Shown piece after piece: positions 10,662-21,593 of a stretch of 64,000 nucleotides of DNA; position 1 is the first letter of the stretch, and each line of letters opens with the position of its first letter. Under the pieces are notes generated by a model that was not told the DNA's origin, did no database searches, and was given only the letters and a program-made list of their open reading frames with translations. The translations under genes and the position numbers were made by a program. Where the stretch lies: positions 3,364,501-3,428,500 of the forward strand of contig QLII01000001.1 of NCBI GenBank assembly GCA_003259005.1, in the 5' to 3' direction. This stretch comes from Spirosoma telluris (lineage in GTDB: Bacteria; Bacteroidota; Bacteroidia; Cytophagales; Spirosomataceae).

Positions 10662-11772
10662 TTTGAATAAGATAAAGGGACAAAAATATTCATAGCATGG
10701 GCGCGTTTCTGAATACCCATAGCGCCAAATAGGAGTTTGGGAACGCCTTTCTCAGTATACAAACAGGGACGTTCGAGCTTATCATCAAACGGTTGCCCGT
10801 TCGCCTTGTAGACAACCCTGCCGATTACTTTTGGATAAGGGGCAGGCTGCCAGTCATAACCATTCGACGAGCGCATCAAAGCAAGACCCTTATCGCCGGT
10901 AAATTTCCCCACAACATCGCGAACAATGGCATAGATTTTCCCTTTATACTGCCAGATGTAAGGATCTTCTGCCACCATCCACTCACTGCCCCGGTCACGG
11001 GCTTCAAAAATGGGTGCTGGGTGCTTGACAAATGGGCCCGTTGTGGATTGGGAAAAGGCCACCCCAAACCGGACCTTACCCCCTTTCACGGTATTGTTTT
11101 TTTCTACCTGTTTATACACCAGAATCACCCGACCCGTTTCGTCGATGGTAACCGCCGGATTCGATACCAACAGGGCGTCGTGAGCGGTGCTATCGGCACT
11201 CACATCAAGGACCGGTTTGTCGAATCGTTTCCACTCGCCTTCCGGGTCATCGGCAATGGCGACACCAATTCGCTGGTTGTTCCGGTATTCCCACCAGTTC
11301 GGATTCTCATAAGCCGTATGAGGCTTTACATAGGATTTGCCCGTTGAACCCATGTAGTACAGATAGAACTTGTCCTTGTAGGCAATCACAGCAGGGTTGT
11401 GGGTACAGACCCCATCCCAAAATTGGTTTCCCCGGGCGGGCAACACCACTTTTACATGCTGATACGGCCCTCAGGGCGGTCGGCACGAGCCAGAGCGATT
11501 TCGGAATGCGTAATCCAGGCTTCGTGACCTTTGTCGCGTGGCCAACGGCTATACAACATGTAAAATTTGCCGTTTTTCCCTTTGATCACCGATCCACACC
11601 AGATGTTGTAATCGGGCAGTACAAAGCGGTTGGCCTCTGGAACAGGTTGTACCATGCCACTCATATCAATGCTATCCATCGAAACGAGCCAGCCGTTTTT
11701 ATCAAGTTTCGGCTGCTGGGCCAGGACCAGACAGGCCATCCATACGAACATCAGGACAAGGGTATACTTCAT
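10658..11772 (-). CDS. Exported glycoside hydrolase, GH43/GH117-like beta-propeller (copy 2), one frame break
   Basis: 371 residues after restoring one C at about 11466, which joins ALARADRPEG to PYQHVKVVLPARGNQFW. Signal peptide MKYTLVLMFVWMACLVLAQQ without a lipobox, so probably soluble in the periplasm or secreted. It shares the copy-1 blueprint: YNIWCGSVIKGKNGKFYMLY, HEAWITHSEIALA, WDGVCTHNPAVI, YYLYYMGSTG-like [47 protein letters not shown] and AEDPYIWQYKGKIYAIVRD. The AED-P-IW strand is a good candidate for an acidic catalytic residue, by analogy with GH43-type propellers. It is co-transcribed, overlapping the GH9-like gene by 4 bp and lying 70 bp after GH95. The substrate is unknown. 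Confidence 0.8.
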
Positions 11773-11842
11773 AAAATAGGGTATTGGAAGTAATTTTCAA
11801 TCAGTCTGTTATGACCTAGATGAGCAGCCTGTAGAGGATGGG

Positions 11843-14082
11843 CTATTGCAAAACCTGATTTACGTTTATCGTCCGCCCGGCTATCAACCGAATCTGTTTC
11901 ACCAACTGGCCATAACGTATGGTAACCATTCCGGTTCGGTCTGCCATCAGTTGCGCCTGACGAAGGACGCCGTTTTTCCAGCGCATAGCCACGGTCACAC
12001 CACCCCGCGCCCGCAATCCTGAAACCTCCCCCTCTGACCAGACAGGGGGCAGTGCAGGCAGCAACTCTATTTCACCGGTATGGCTTTGCAGTAACATTTC
12101 GGTTATGCCCGCTGTATAGCCAAAGTTACTGTCAATCTGAAACGGTGGTCCTACCCCCAATAGATTTGGATATGATCCGCCGTCGTCGGAGTAAGCTGTT
12201 TTTGTTAAATCACGAGGAGTTACTAACCGCTGAACGAGTGCATGGGCACGCCCGGCATCCCGAAGTCGGGCATATAGATTGATCTTCCAGGCCGAGCTCC
12301 AGCCCACGCTTTTTTCGCCCCGGGCATTGAGTGACACCAGAGCCGCCTTAGCTAAATCAGGCGTCGATAACGGCCGGATCTGTCGGCCCGGATGAACCGC
12401 AAACAGGTGTGAATTGTGCCGATGGTGATCCTCTGGGTCGTCAACGTCGTCCATCCATTCCTGCAACTGCCCCCATTTGCCGATTTGCGGACCTAGCAAC
12501 TGGTTCCGCATCGTTTCGATCTTCATACAATATTCTTTATCGACCCCCAGCACTCGGGCCGCATCGAGATAGTTGGTGAACAGATCATACACGATCTGCT
12601 GATCGTAGGAGACTCCCGGGTAGTCCGAGACATCCTTTTCGTTCCGTCCGGGCCCATGTTCCGGCGACCAGCCATCGGGCGTGATCAACCTGCCGTTTTT
12701 CCCCACGACTAAATGACTTACCCAATACTCGGTGACTGTTTTGAGCAGCGGATAAGCTCTGTCTTTCAAAAACGTCTTATCGCCCCCAAATGCGTAATGT
12801 TCCCAAAAATGCTGGCTAAGCCACGCACTACCCGGACGGTGAATATGCCAGCCAGAGGTACCACCCATTATATTATTCGTGCTGTATATAATCCACCCTT
12901 TGTCTGTTTTTAGTGCGGGATCAGGCGATTTTTTTTGCACCCTGGCCAGGTTCTCGACCCAGTCAAACAGGGGCATGTGGCATTCCGGCAGGTTGGTTTG
13001 CTCGGCTAACCAGTAGTTCATTTCTATGTTGATATTCGTCGTATACTGCGAATACCAGGCTGGCTTAACTTCGTGGTTCCACAAGCCCTGTAAATTGGCG
13101 GGCAAGCCCCCTGGCCGCGATGAGCCAATCAGCAGATATCGCCCAAATTGAAACAACAGCGCTTCAAGCGCCGGATCGTTTTTCCCCTGTGCGTAGGCTG
13201 TCAACCGATCAGGCGTAGCTTGTGCCGCTTCGGTACCGGAAGCACCCAGTTGTAAACGGACCCGCCCGAAAAGTGATTGATAATCGTTCACATGGGCCAA
13301 CTTCAACTGATCAATCGACTTTTTTACTGCTTTATCCAGTTGGTTATTGAGCCTCTGATGAGGATGCGGGCCAACGAAGTTTCGGGATTCGTCATTGACA
13401 AATGAGGTACCGGCGGCCAGCAGCACCGTTACGGCGGTAGCTTTGTTGATGCGAATGCCAACGGGGGTTACCGAAACACTACCGCCTTTTGCCACTACCC
13501 GGACCTGAGCCTCATGTGTCATCCCATTTTCGAGCGTTCCGGTAGCTATCAGTTTGCCATCTTCTGCGCGAACAGGTGCCTGATGTGCGTCGCTTAATCG
13601 AATGGTTCCGGTGAGTTGGCCAGGTTTATTGGCAGAAAAATGAAGGACCTGTACCTGATCAGGAAAGCTGGCGAAGGCGGTTCGCTCGAACTGTACCCCA
13701 TTGGCTTCGTACTGAACTGTGTGTACTGCGTTCTGCAGGTTCAGTTCCCGACGATAGTTTCGGATAGGCCCTGCCGAATCCAGATCAACGAACACATCGC
13801 CAAAAGGCTGATAGTAGCCCATTTTTTGCGTGGTTCCGGTCATCAGCGACTGGTCATTGAACTGTAGATGCTCCGTTCGGATATTCCCAAATAACATGCC
13901 CCCATTCGCCCATTACCAATGGGTAAGGCTTCCAGCCACTGCGTAGCCGGTTTTGCGTACCAAAGCACGGTAGAACTCTGGTTGGCAGTGGACTGACCGG
14001 CCGCCATCGTACCAATAACCATTTGACTGATAATTATCAGCCATGCACTTTTTCTCACTAAGTTGTTCGGTAATTTTTGCAT
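11843..14082 (-). CDS. GH95 family alpha-L-fucosidase / alpha-L-galactosidase, one frame break
   Basis: 746 residues after restoring one G at 13899-13903 (GNGRMGGMLFGNIRTE). The start MQKLPNN at 14082 gives a good signal peptide (LIIISQMVIGTMAAGQ); the frame is open further up to a GTG at 14115. GH95 hallmarks are in order: WLEALPIGNGRMG near the N-terminus, MNYWLAEQTNLPECHMPLFD, GGTSGWHIHRPGSAWLSQHF, EDHHRHNSHLFAVHPGRQI, GWSSAWKINLYARL and QIDSNFGYTAGITEMLLQSH. The family inverts alpha-1,2-linked L-fucose or alpha-L-galactose from non-reducing ends. Length fits the family. It sits between GH16 and a GH43/117-like gene in PUL1, so it trims side chains of the imported glycan. It pairs logically with the L-fucose operon at 36.1-42.5 kb. 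Confidence 0.9.
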
Positions 14083-14111
14083 AGATAGAGTGTTCAATTG
14101 GGAGCCATCCA

Positions 14112-15463
14112 TCACTTTGCCACCATGATGACGCTATCCACCGCAATCCATTGGTTCGCTCCATCGGTATTTGACGTGAAGGCGACCACGACCTCGTCGC
14201 TCTGGACATCGATATTATCAATAGTGATTTGCTGCCAGCTCGATGTAGCCGGGATATTGACATAGCGTTCAACACCTCCCACAATAACCCGCATGCGTGC
14301 TACGGCCTGACCTCCGCTACTTCTGACCCAGGCTGTGAGCTTGTAGGTTCCGTAGGGAATATAGTCCAGCTTTTGTTTCGTCGTGCAGTTGTAGGGTGTG
14401 CTGTATGATTCATGCACCAGGTAGCGTTCCCCATAATTTGCATTCGCGGCATTCGTCGTCACATAGCTGCGGTCGGGCGTGTTGCCATAGGTTCGCGACT
14501 CGATCCAGCCAATGGGATAACCGGCGGTAGCGGTACTGGCATTTGTAAATTCAAAGCCAGCATTTCCAATCAGATTATTACCGGTTAATGGCTTTGCATA
14601 GTAGTTAAAATGTCCAACTTTCATGGCTGCTCCGGCGTTGGGTGGCGTAGCTACACCCCAGCCATAGTCACCACCCGGAACGGGGAGTGCCGAAAGCCAG
14701 AAATTTTGGGGAGCATACACATTCCAGGGGCTTGCGGTAAGCGATTTAGTGGCAACCTGTGTCCAGACTGTTGCCCCGTCGGGTTTATAATAATAGGTGA
14801 TTCCGTCGGGTCTCCACTCAAACCCCATTGTAAACCAATTGCTGTTCGGGTTGGGCCAGACTGATTGCGAAATACTAGATGTGTGCGAAGGTGTATACAC
14901 ATGGTGGTTGCAGGCTAGTTGGCCAGTTGAGGAATTCTGTTCAAACCCATCAATCTCAAGCGCCGTACCGTATTGGGGCAGCTCATCGTTCTGCATCTGC
15001 GTGTAACCTTCATTGGCTGAATTGGTGCCAGGACTTAAACCCATCGTCCAGAATGACTGATGAAGACCCGGGTTGCTGAGTACAAACTACAACGAACTTC
15101 GTAGAAGCCATACCCAAACGTATGGGTCGAAATAACCCCGCCCCCGTAGTAATTTCCACCACTGTAATTGTAGTTAATATTCAGGGAGCCATTCGCCACA
15201 GTGACCTGACTGGCACTGTTATACCCACCCAGCCGATCAGTTGTTCTGTAAATCCACTCGGAAGCACTGGGTGTAGTGCCTGTGTCGAAGGTTTGTTGGT
15301 AACACAACGTGTAGCCCGAAACAGGCAGGCCAATGGCCGCAACGCGGGCATTGGCGGAGGTAGTCTTGACCACGGCTTGCTGCGTAACTACAGAAGCGGG
15401 CTGACATTGAAGCAGGGTGATACCCAACAAGGATACACCGAGTACACTTACAATCGTTCTCAT
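14112..15463 (-). CDS. Lipoprotein GH16 endo-glycanase with C-terminal carbohydrate-binding-like domain, one frame break
   Basis: 450 residues after restoring one C at 15067-15069 (SATPGLHQSFWTMG). SpII signal with lipobox LLQC. The concanavalin-A-like GH16 fold spans about residues 50-275, with GYNSASQVTVANGSLNINY, YGFYEVRCSLYSA and the catalytic signature EIDGFEQ (ExDxxE: first Glu nucleophile, last Glu acid/base), then FTMGFEWRPDGITYYYKPDG and NFWLSALP. A jelly-roll domain (about 290-450) opening NLIGNAGFEF resembles CBM4/9/22-type modules. GH16 includes agarases, porphyranases, carrageenases and laminarinases; the exact member cannot be told here. As a surface lipoprotein next to SusCD it would make the first backbone cuts. 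It overlaps or abuts GH95, depending on the GH95 start. Confidence 0.85.
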
Positions 15464-15495
15464 CTAAATAAAGGGTAAAGGTGAAACTGGTCAGT

Positions 15496-17789
15496 TTAGG
15501 GAATGGCATAGCATCGCACCTCCATCAGGGAAGGAGGTACGTTACCGTTCATGGCGTTCAGATGTATACTTAGGCTGCTTGTGGTAATCGGTTGCGCAAA
15601 TCGAATCGTGCACTGACTCAAGTGGTTATTACTCTGTTCGTAAATCCGTTGCTTCTGGTCATTACAGATCACAAAATCACGGACGCAGAAAGGCGTTTCT
15701 GTTTCAGGATGGGTCATCAGCACCGACTCCAGCGGGTGGTCAAAATCCGTATCGAAGCTTAAGACTACTTCCCGAATCTCTTTGACGTCGGGCCACCTTA
15801 GTGTCAGAGTAGGATGTAGATCGGTTGGGGCTGCTACCCAGGCGTTCGGTACGTTTGTTGGGCGTTGAAAGCCATTTCGTACGTTCTCTCGCCCAAACAT
15901 CCGAATACCAGGCTCTAGTTGAACAGCCAGATTGTGGCCTTTGGGCCGACGCTCGGGCGTCCAGAATTCAAAAGCCTCTACGCCAATGTCGCCCGTCGGT
16001 TCCTGTTTGCCATAGTTCGATACAGCCGGGTTGGTTTTGTTAAACACCGACATAATACCCGACACCCGCGATTGGCTGTACTGAACCGACACCTGATCGT
16101 TTTTCAGGAAACAGATGAACGCGTATCCTTGGTAAGGCATTGGTTCCGAAAAAGTCAGGGAAACAGGCTGTCTGCCTTTCCGCAGGCTGATTTCGTGCCG
16201 TTCAAGGATGTTGTCCGGTGTGTGATTGTGTTGTTTACTGCTCACCCTAAACTCTACGACCAGGGTTGTATCCTGGGCCGCTACAACCCAAAACGTGAGT
16301 TGAGGCACTGGCCCTTCTGGCAATGGAAGCATCTGTCCCGCCGAATGCCGAAGCACCATCATTGGCCCATCGGGTGGCAATTCATGTAAGACAAACTCGC
16401 TCGATACTGAGAGTGTAGCCTGATGCGCCAGGTCCTCTTCATCCTCAAGCCGTAGCCCAGGAATATGCTGACCGGTTCTGAGTAACGCACGCTGGAGTTC
16501 GTTTAGCAGCTTAGGTTCGTTGGTGATGTGGCGAGGGTGTAAGCCCTTACGGGCGCAAAGTGCAGCCGCCATACCCACCGCCTGCCCACCATAGGCGCTC
16601 GTTCCCATGACCCGCGAAGAGCCAAATGCGACGTGTGAGGCCGAAATAATACGTCCTGCCAGAAATAGGTTGGTCACGTTGCGGCTGTAAAAACATCGAT
16701 AAGGCAACGCATAAAGCCCTTTGCTATGCCATTGATTACAGCCTGGTTTTTCCGAAAATACGCCATCTGCCGGATGCAGGTCAATACTCCAGCCACCAAA
16801 GGCGACGGCATCAACATGCTGACGTTGCTCCACGATATCCTGCTGAGTCAGCATGTAGTCACCCTCAAACCGGCGGCTTTCGCGCTTACCCGGAATATGT
16901 CCGACCCATTCTAAGGTCAGGTTCGCAGCTTCTGGAAAAAGGCCCGAGTTTTTGATGTAATTCCAGGCCCCGTATACCACCCGCCACAATTCCCACTTGA
17001 TGGTTTCGGTATCGTGTACGGTATCGTGTCTGCCCCCATATTCAAGCCACCACAATCGACAGCCATAATCACTGGTGTTGAACGAGCGAAACCGGGGAAT
17101 CTGGGTGATATCGTCCAGGGCGTAGGCCGGAGGCACAAACCGCACGGGCTTTCCGGTATCTTTAGAGTAAAAGTAGAGCGAGTGGCCCAGTAGCTCACCA
17201 TAGTCCGCCGAAGGAGCAAACTTTTCGCCAAACTCCTCCGTCGATTCGGCACCCATTCGAAAGGCCGCCCCTGCCTGGAACGCAACGACGCCATCGCCCG
17301 AGGCATCGCAGAATAAGGGGGCTACCAGTTCATAATTTGTGCTGTTTTGTGCGCAGAATGCCTGCACAGACTCGATACGCCCCGTCTTTTCAGTGGCCAT
17401 CAATACGTTGTAGACTGCGGTGTTGAGCAGTAGCGTAATGTTGCTTTCCGTGACTACTTTTTCAAGCAGGATCGTATCAAAAATCAACGGGTTCCCCTCC
17501 GGGTTTCGATACAGGTTTTCGAGTAGCAGTTCGTCAATCACGCCCCCTTCCCGAGCCCAGCGGTTATTGTTGCCCATGTGCGAGGTCGCGCCGAGCACCC
17601 ACAAGCGCACCTCGCTTGAGGCATTTCCGCCCAGTACGGGCCGGTCCTGTACCAGAACAACCCGAATACCAGCCCGGGCTGCCGTAATGGCGCAGCAAAC
17701 GCCTGAAAGCCCCCGCCAATCACCAGTAAATCGGCGTCGTGCCGGATCGTCCGAAGAGGACGTTGATCAGTTGCCTGTTCGCGTATCAT
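15496..17789 (-). CDS. FAD-dependent oxidoreductase (FAD_oxidored family) with C-terminal beta domain, one frame break
   Basis: 764 residues after restoring one G at 17710-17714. The dinucleotide fold then reads DLLVIGGGLSGVCCAITAAR (GxGxxG at about residues 25-35), followed by LVQDRPVLGGNASSEVRLWV, which is typical of the FAD_oxidored group found in bacterial glycan loci. A second FAD contact is likely at APLFCDASGDG and at the C-terminal half of the FAD domain (NLFLAGRIISASHVAFGSSR, AYGGQAVGMAAALCARKG). Residues past about 450 form an all-beta tail with a lectin/discoidin flavour. There is no signal peptide, so it is cytoplasmic or exported by another route. It lies between GH16 and the symporter. 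Oxidation of a released sugar or uronate is a reasonable guess, but the substrate is unknown. Confidence 0.8.
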
Positions 17790-17859
17790 TCGTTAAGTCA
17801 ATCGTTTGGGTGAATACCGTATGGCCCGTTAGTTTGTCAGTTTCAATCAAAATCCGTCG

Positions 17860-19579
17860 TTATTGGAGCCATGATGCAGCCGTTTCGGCTGGCTTTTTCA
17901 GTGGTGTCATTCTGGCTGCGGCCCGCCAGGGAATCAGCGCCGTGAGGAGCACTACCCCTGCCAGCAGGGCCGTTACACCACCCCCCTGCGAAGTCAAAAA
18001 GCTTAGCCCGAACAGAATGAGGGCTGTAACAACCAGCGAGACGGCAATGACCCGTAAACCAAACTGATTCTGGCGGCTTATCTCGGCGGCTTCATCGGCC
18101 TGCTCCTGCCCGACAACTGGCTGCTCGTTGGCCCGGATCGTTTCGTAGGCGAGATAGTCCAGACTGGCTGTTCGCTTGCGGGAAGCCAGCCACTCAGCCA
18201 AAGCCAATAGCAGGACGGGTGCCCCACCCCAATGACTATTTCTTCGGCTCTGCTGAGTTTAATACCCATCGTCAGCGGTAAAATGATCTTACCGATCAGA
18301 TTCAGCGCTAAGGTGATCAGGGTGATACGAAGCGTTGTCTGGCCTGTCAGGCGTTTGGAGAAGAGCGCCCAGATGGGTGGTGCCAGTAGTGGGCCGCCTG
18401 TCACCGCGCCAATGGTCAGCACGACCTCTACGATACCACCGATGTAGGGTACCAGTAAGGCAATGACAATCATACCGATGCCAAAGCCCCAGGAAGACAG
18501 GCGGGCCACCCGTATCAACTGGCTATCCGTGGCACCGGGGTTCAGTAGCCCTTATAGATGTCGTTGGTAAACACCGCCGAGACCACATTGAGTGTTGTAT
18601 TTGCACTGGCTGAGGTGGAAAAATACATGCCCGTCAGCATGAGGCCAAGCAAGCCGGGAGGTAGCACCAGTCGACAGATTTCGAGATAAGCATTCTCCGT
18701 ATCCAGCCCCGTCAGTGATGGGTTGATCGTTTTGTAGATCATCGGCGGCAGCATCCAGATAACCGGGCTTATGAGATAAAGACCGGCAAACAGAAAGGCC
18801 ACTTTTCGGGCCGATTTCGGGCTATCGACACTGGTATAGCGCTGCACAAACGTCCAGTTACCACCAATGTAGGCCACCTGGTATATGAAGAAAGCGAGCA
18901 TAAAGCCAATGGTGTATTCGCCGTTGAGCAGGTTGAAAAAATCGTCGGGAGCTTTGGCGATGAAACCAGCAACACCCTCTACCTGATCGAAGGCCAGTGG
19001 CAACAGAATACAAACGGCGGCTGACAGAACCACAAACTGAAGAATATCGGTGACCATAACGGCCCAGAGACCTCCTACGGAGGTGTAGGCAATCATAAAA
19101 ATGCCGAGCCCGATGGTCGTGGGGATCAGGGGTAGGCCCAGCGAGACGCTTACCAGTTTGCCTACCGGGTACAGAACCGACCCTTTGATGAAAATACTGA
19201 CGAGCGTAAAAATGAAGATGTACGTTTTCTGAACGGTCAGGCCCAATCGTTGGCGGATGTATTCCGCTGCGGTCAGAACCCCCGTTTTTTTCCAGCGCGG
19301 TGCCAGCCAAAGTCCCGTTACCAGCGCCCCGGCACACATCATCCATTGAATGGTGATGGCTACCCAGCCGTGTTTATAAGCGATACTCCCCCAGGCAACA
19401 AATGTGCTTGCCGAGAAAAAGCTCATAAACAACGATAAGCCGCCGATGAACCAGGGAACCGCTTCGCCCCCGGCAAAGAATGATTTCAGGTTGCGGCCTG
19501 TGCGGGCAAATAACAGTCCGATGCCCAGCACAAACGCTGAAAAAAGGACAATTACCGCCGTGTCGATGGTCGTGTTCAT
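17860..19579 (-). CDS. Sodium:solute symporter (SSS family), two frame breaks
   Basis: 573 residues after restoring one G at 18549-18551 (DIYKGLLNPGATDSQLIRVARL) and one at 18222-18225 (IGVGAPVLLLALAEWLAS). It is a polytopic inner-membrane protein with at least 13 hydrophobic segments. SSS-family marks include FFAGGEAVPWFIGGLSLFMS near the N-terminus, the GGLWAVMVTDILQF helix, GGNWTFVQRYTS, and TGMYFSTSASANTTLNVVSA in the Na+-site region. It should take up the mono- or disaccharide freed in the periplasm by the PUL1 enzymes. An SSS importer in the middle of a SusCD operon implies that final hydrolysis is periplasmic. Its ATG overlaps the stop of the upstream GH43-like gene by 4 bp. Confidence 0.88.
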
Positions 19580-20723
19580 GCGTTGAGTTTTAGTTGAATG
19601 TTGTACGACAAATCCGTGTCGTCATCGTCTGGTTTTGCTTTAACCGCCAAAAACAGGACGGAGGGTTTCCCGTTTTCAAGCCATACCTGAGGCTGTTCGA
19701 ACCGGTGTAATCGTTCACTTACCCGCCCGTTAGCCCAGTAAATGTGAAAGTCGGATACAAAGGGTTGGGCTGCCAGCCGCCAGTCGAGGCCGTCAACGGA
19801 TGTAAAGAGTACGAGCGATTCTTTTTCGGTCGAGCCTGGTCTTGCCTGTTGACTATAAAGACCCGGTAGTCTTTTACTATGGCATAGAGCCGCCCCTGTT
19901 GCTGCCAGATGACATTATCATCCGTGGGGAACTGCAGCGATTCGTGGCCAAAAACCGTAGTAGATTGCTTCGTGAACGGGCCAATCGGGCTGTTGCTCAG
20001 GGCTACGTGCATCCTGACGTTGCCCCCAAACGGCCTTGGTCCATCAGAAACACCCTTGTAAATCAGCACATACCTGCCATCGTTCCGGCGGGCTACGGTC
20101 GGTGAGTTGGTAAGCATGTGGTCGGTGCCGCCAGGCGTTGGTTCGATCAGAGGCTTGTCGAAGCGCTGCCACGGGCCCGCCGGATGGCTGGCGACAGCCA
20201 CCCCCGCCCGCTGGTTGTTCCGATGAACCCACCAGCCCTCTTTGGTTCCATTGCGTGGGCCATAGTTGCCCGAATAATAGAGGTAATACTTTCCGTCGAA
20301 GGTTTGAATCAATGGATTATGCAGATTGTCGGCATCCCAGAAACCGGCCCTTCGTTCAAATACAGGGCCAACCATCGTCCACGGGCCGAGGGGATCGGCG
20401 CTGGTGGCATAAACAATCTCCGAATGAGTGACCCAGGCATTAAACCCTTCCTTTCGGGGCCAGCGGGCAAAGAAACCATGGCAAAGCCCATCGGCAGTAC
20501 GAACCATGCCGCCCCCCCAGATAAACCAGTCCGGATCGCGCAATACCGATCGTTCCTGTACGGGCTGCATCATGGCATTGAGGTTGAGTGTGTCAGGCTC
20601 TACCTCAAAAGCCTTATGTGCCAGGCCCAAGGTGCCAGCCATGAGATACCGTGAACAGGTTGCTGCTGAAAGGGCAGCGGTCGATAGCAGAAAATTCCGA
20701 CGGTTTAGAACGAGCGGGTTCAT
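19576..20723 (-). CDS. Glycoside hydrolase, GH43/GH117-like beta-propeller with Tat-type signal (copy 3), one frame break
   Basis: 382 residues after restoring one G at 19862-19864 (KDYRGLYSQQARPG). The corrected frame ends exactly on the ATGA shared with the symporter, which confirms the reading. The N-terminus LNRRNFLLSTAALSAAT is a twin-arginine signal, unlike the Sec and SpII signals of copies 1 and 2. The propeller strands match its paralogues: [74 protein letters not shown] and NGRYVLIYKG-like RYVLIYKGVS. A WANGRVSERLHRFEQPQVW C-terminal strand also occurs in copy 1 ([19 protein letters not shown]). It is cotranscribed 18 bp after the SASA esterase. The linkage specificity is unknown. 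Confidence 0.8.
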
Positions 20724-20741
20724 GAAGCAATGGGTGCAGGG

Positions 20742-21554
20742 TTAGTTGAGGTGTTTGCCGACAAAACGAGCCGTTTTCTGCCCAATGTCATTGAGCCCTG
20801 TCTGGTTATAATGCACGAAGTCTTTCATCCAGCCCCGTTTGGCAAACGCGTTCGTTTCTCGGTAAACCACATAAGTTTTAGGCAGTCGTCTGGTCACAGC
20901 AAGTTGGGCAGCCCGAACCGCATCGCTTCCGGTCGTTGTGCGTCCTGCCTGATAGCCCGTCTGCACGATATAAACCGGCACGGTACTGCCAAGGCCTTCT
21001 CTGAACCGATGAATAACGTCCATGAGTGCGTTCAGGTAATCGTTTCCCGTCATCAGCGTATCGGCAATAGCATTGGCGTCCCGTTCACCCTGAAGCCAGA
21101 TGATACCCCTCAGTGGTAGCCCTGTTTTCAGCATAGCACGTTTGGTATTGGCTACCGATTCATCGAGTAGCGGTAGCTTACCCGTTTTAGCCCAGGTGCC
21201 ATAATTGCCTAGCTCGGCCCGCTGATCACAGGAGGCTCCTCCCCGTGCTGTTGAGAGCAGTACAGTTCGCCCCCCTGTGACTCGGTGGAACTCCTGCGCA
21301 AAGGCAGGGGCCATACTGCCCGTTGATGCCTGCTCGAAATGACCTACCCGTTCACCAAACGGATCAGCTAGTGCCACCAGCGAATCGGTAGAAGCCAGAT
21401 AAGCCAACGCTACACCGGGTGGGCAGACTACCGATTGAGCCGCCGTACCCTGTCCAACGGCATTGCTTTGACCAGCAATTAAAAAAAGATGCTGCTTCTG
21501 GGCCGTGGCCGTCGTACAGTAAATCAGAAATACGAATCCAGTGAGCCAATTCAT
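20742..21554 (-). CDS. SGNH/SASA carbohydrate esterase (sialate O-acetylesterase-like)
   Basis: 270 residues, intact. A signal peptide of about 18 residues (MNWLTGFVFLIYCTTATAQ) leads directly into block I, LFLIAGQSNAVGQG, where Ser of GQSN is the nucleophile of the SASA (sialate O-acetylesterase, CE6-like) family. Further family marks are the block-III region IIWLQGERDA with the Q-G-E-x-D motif, and a C-terminal WMKDFVHYNQTGLNDIGQ carrying the D-x-x-H catalytic pair. It should remove acetyl groups from the PUL1 glycan so that the hydrolases can act. It lies between susD1 (39 bp) and the Tat-exported GH43-like gene (18 bp). Confidence 0.88.
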   Translation of the reverse strand: MNWLTGFVFLIYCTTATAQKQHLFLIAGQSNAVGQGTAAQSVVCPPGVALAYLASTDSLVALADPFGERVGHFEQASTGSMAPAFAQEFHRVTGGRTVLLSTARGGASCDQRAELGNYGTWAKTGKLPLLDESVANTKRAMLKTGLPLRGIIWLQGERDANAIADTLMTGNDYLNALMDVIHRFREGLGSTVPVYIVQTGYQAGRTTTGSDAVRAAQLAVTRRLPKTYVVYRETNAFAKRGWMKDFVHYNQTGLNDIGQKTARFVGKHLN

Positions 21555-21593
21555 TCGATATGAGGTAATATGGTGTAGATAATGAACGCTGTA

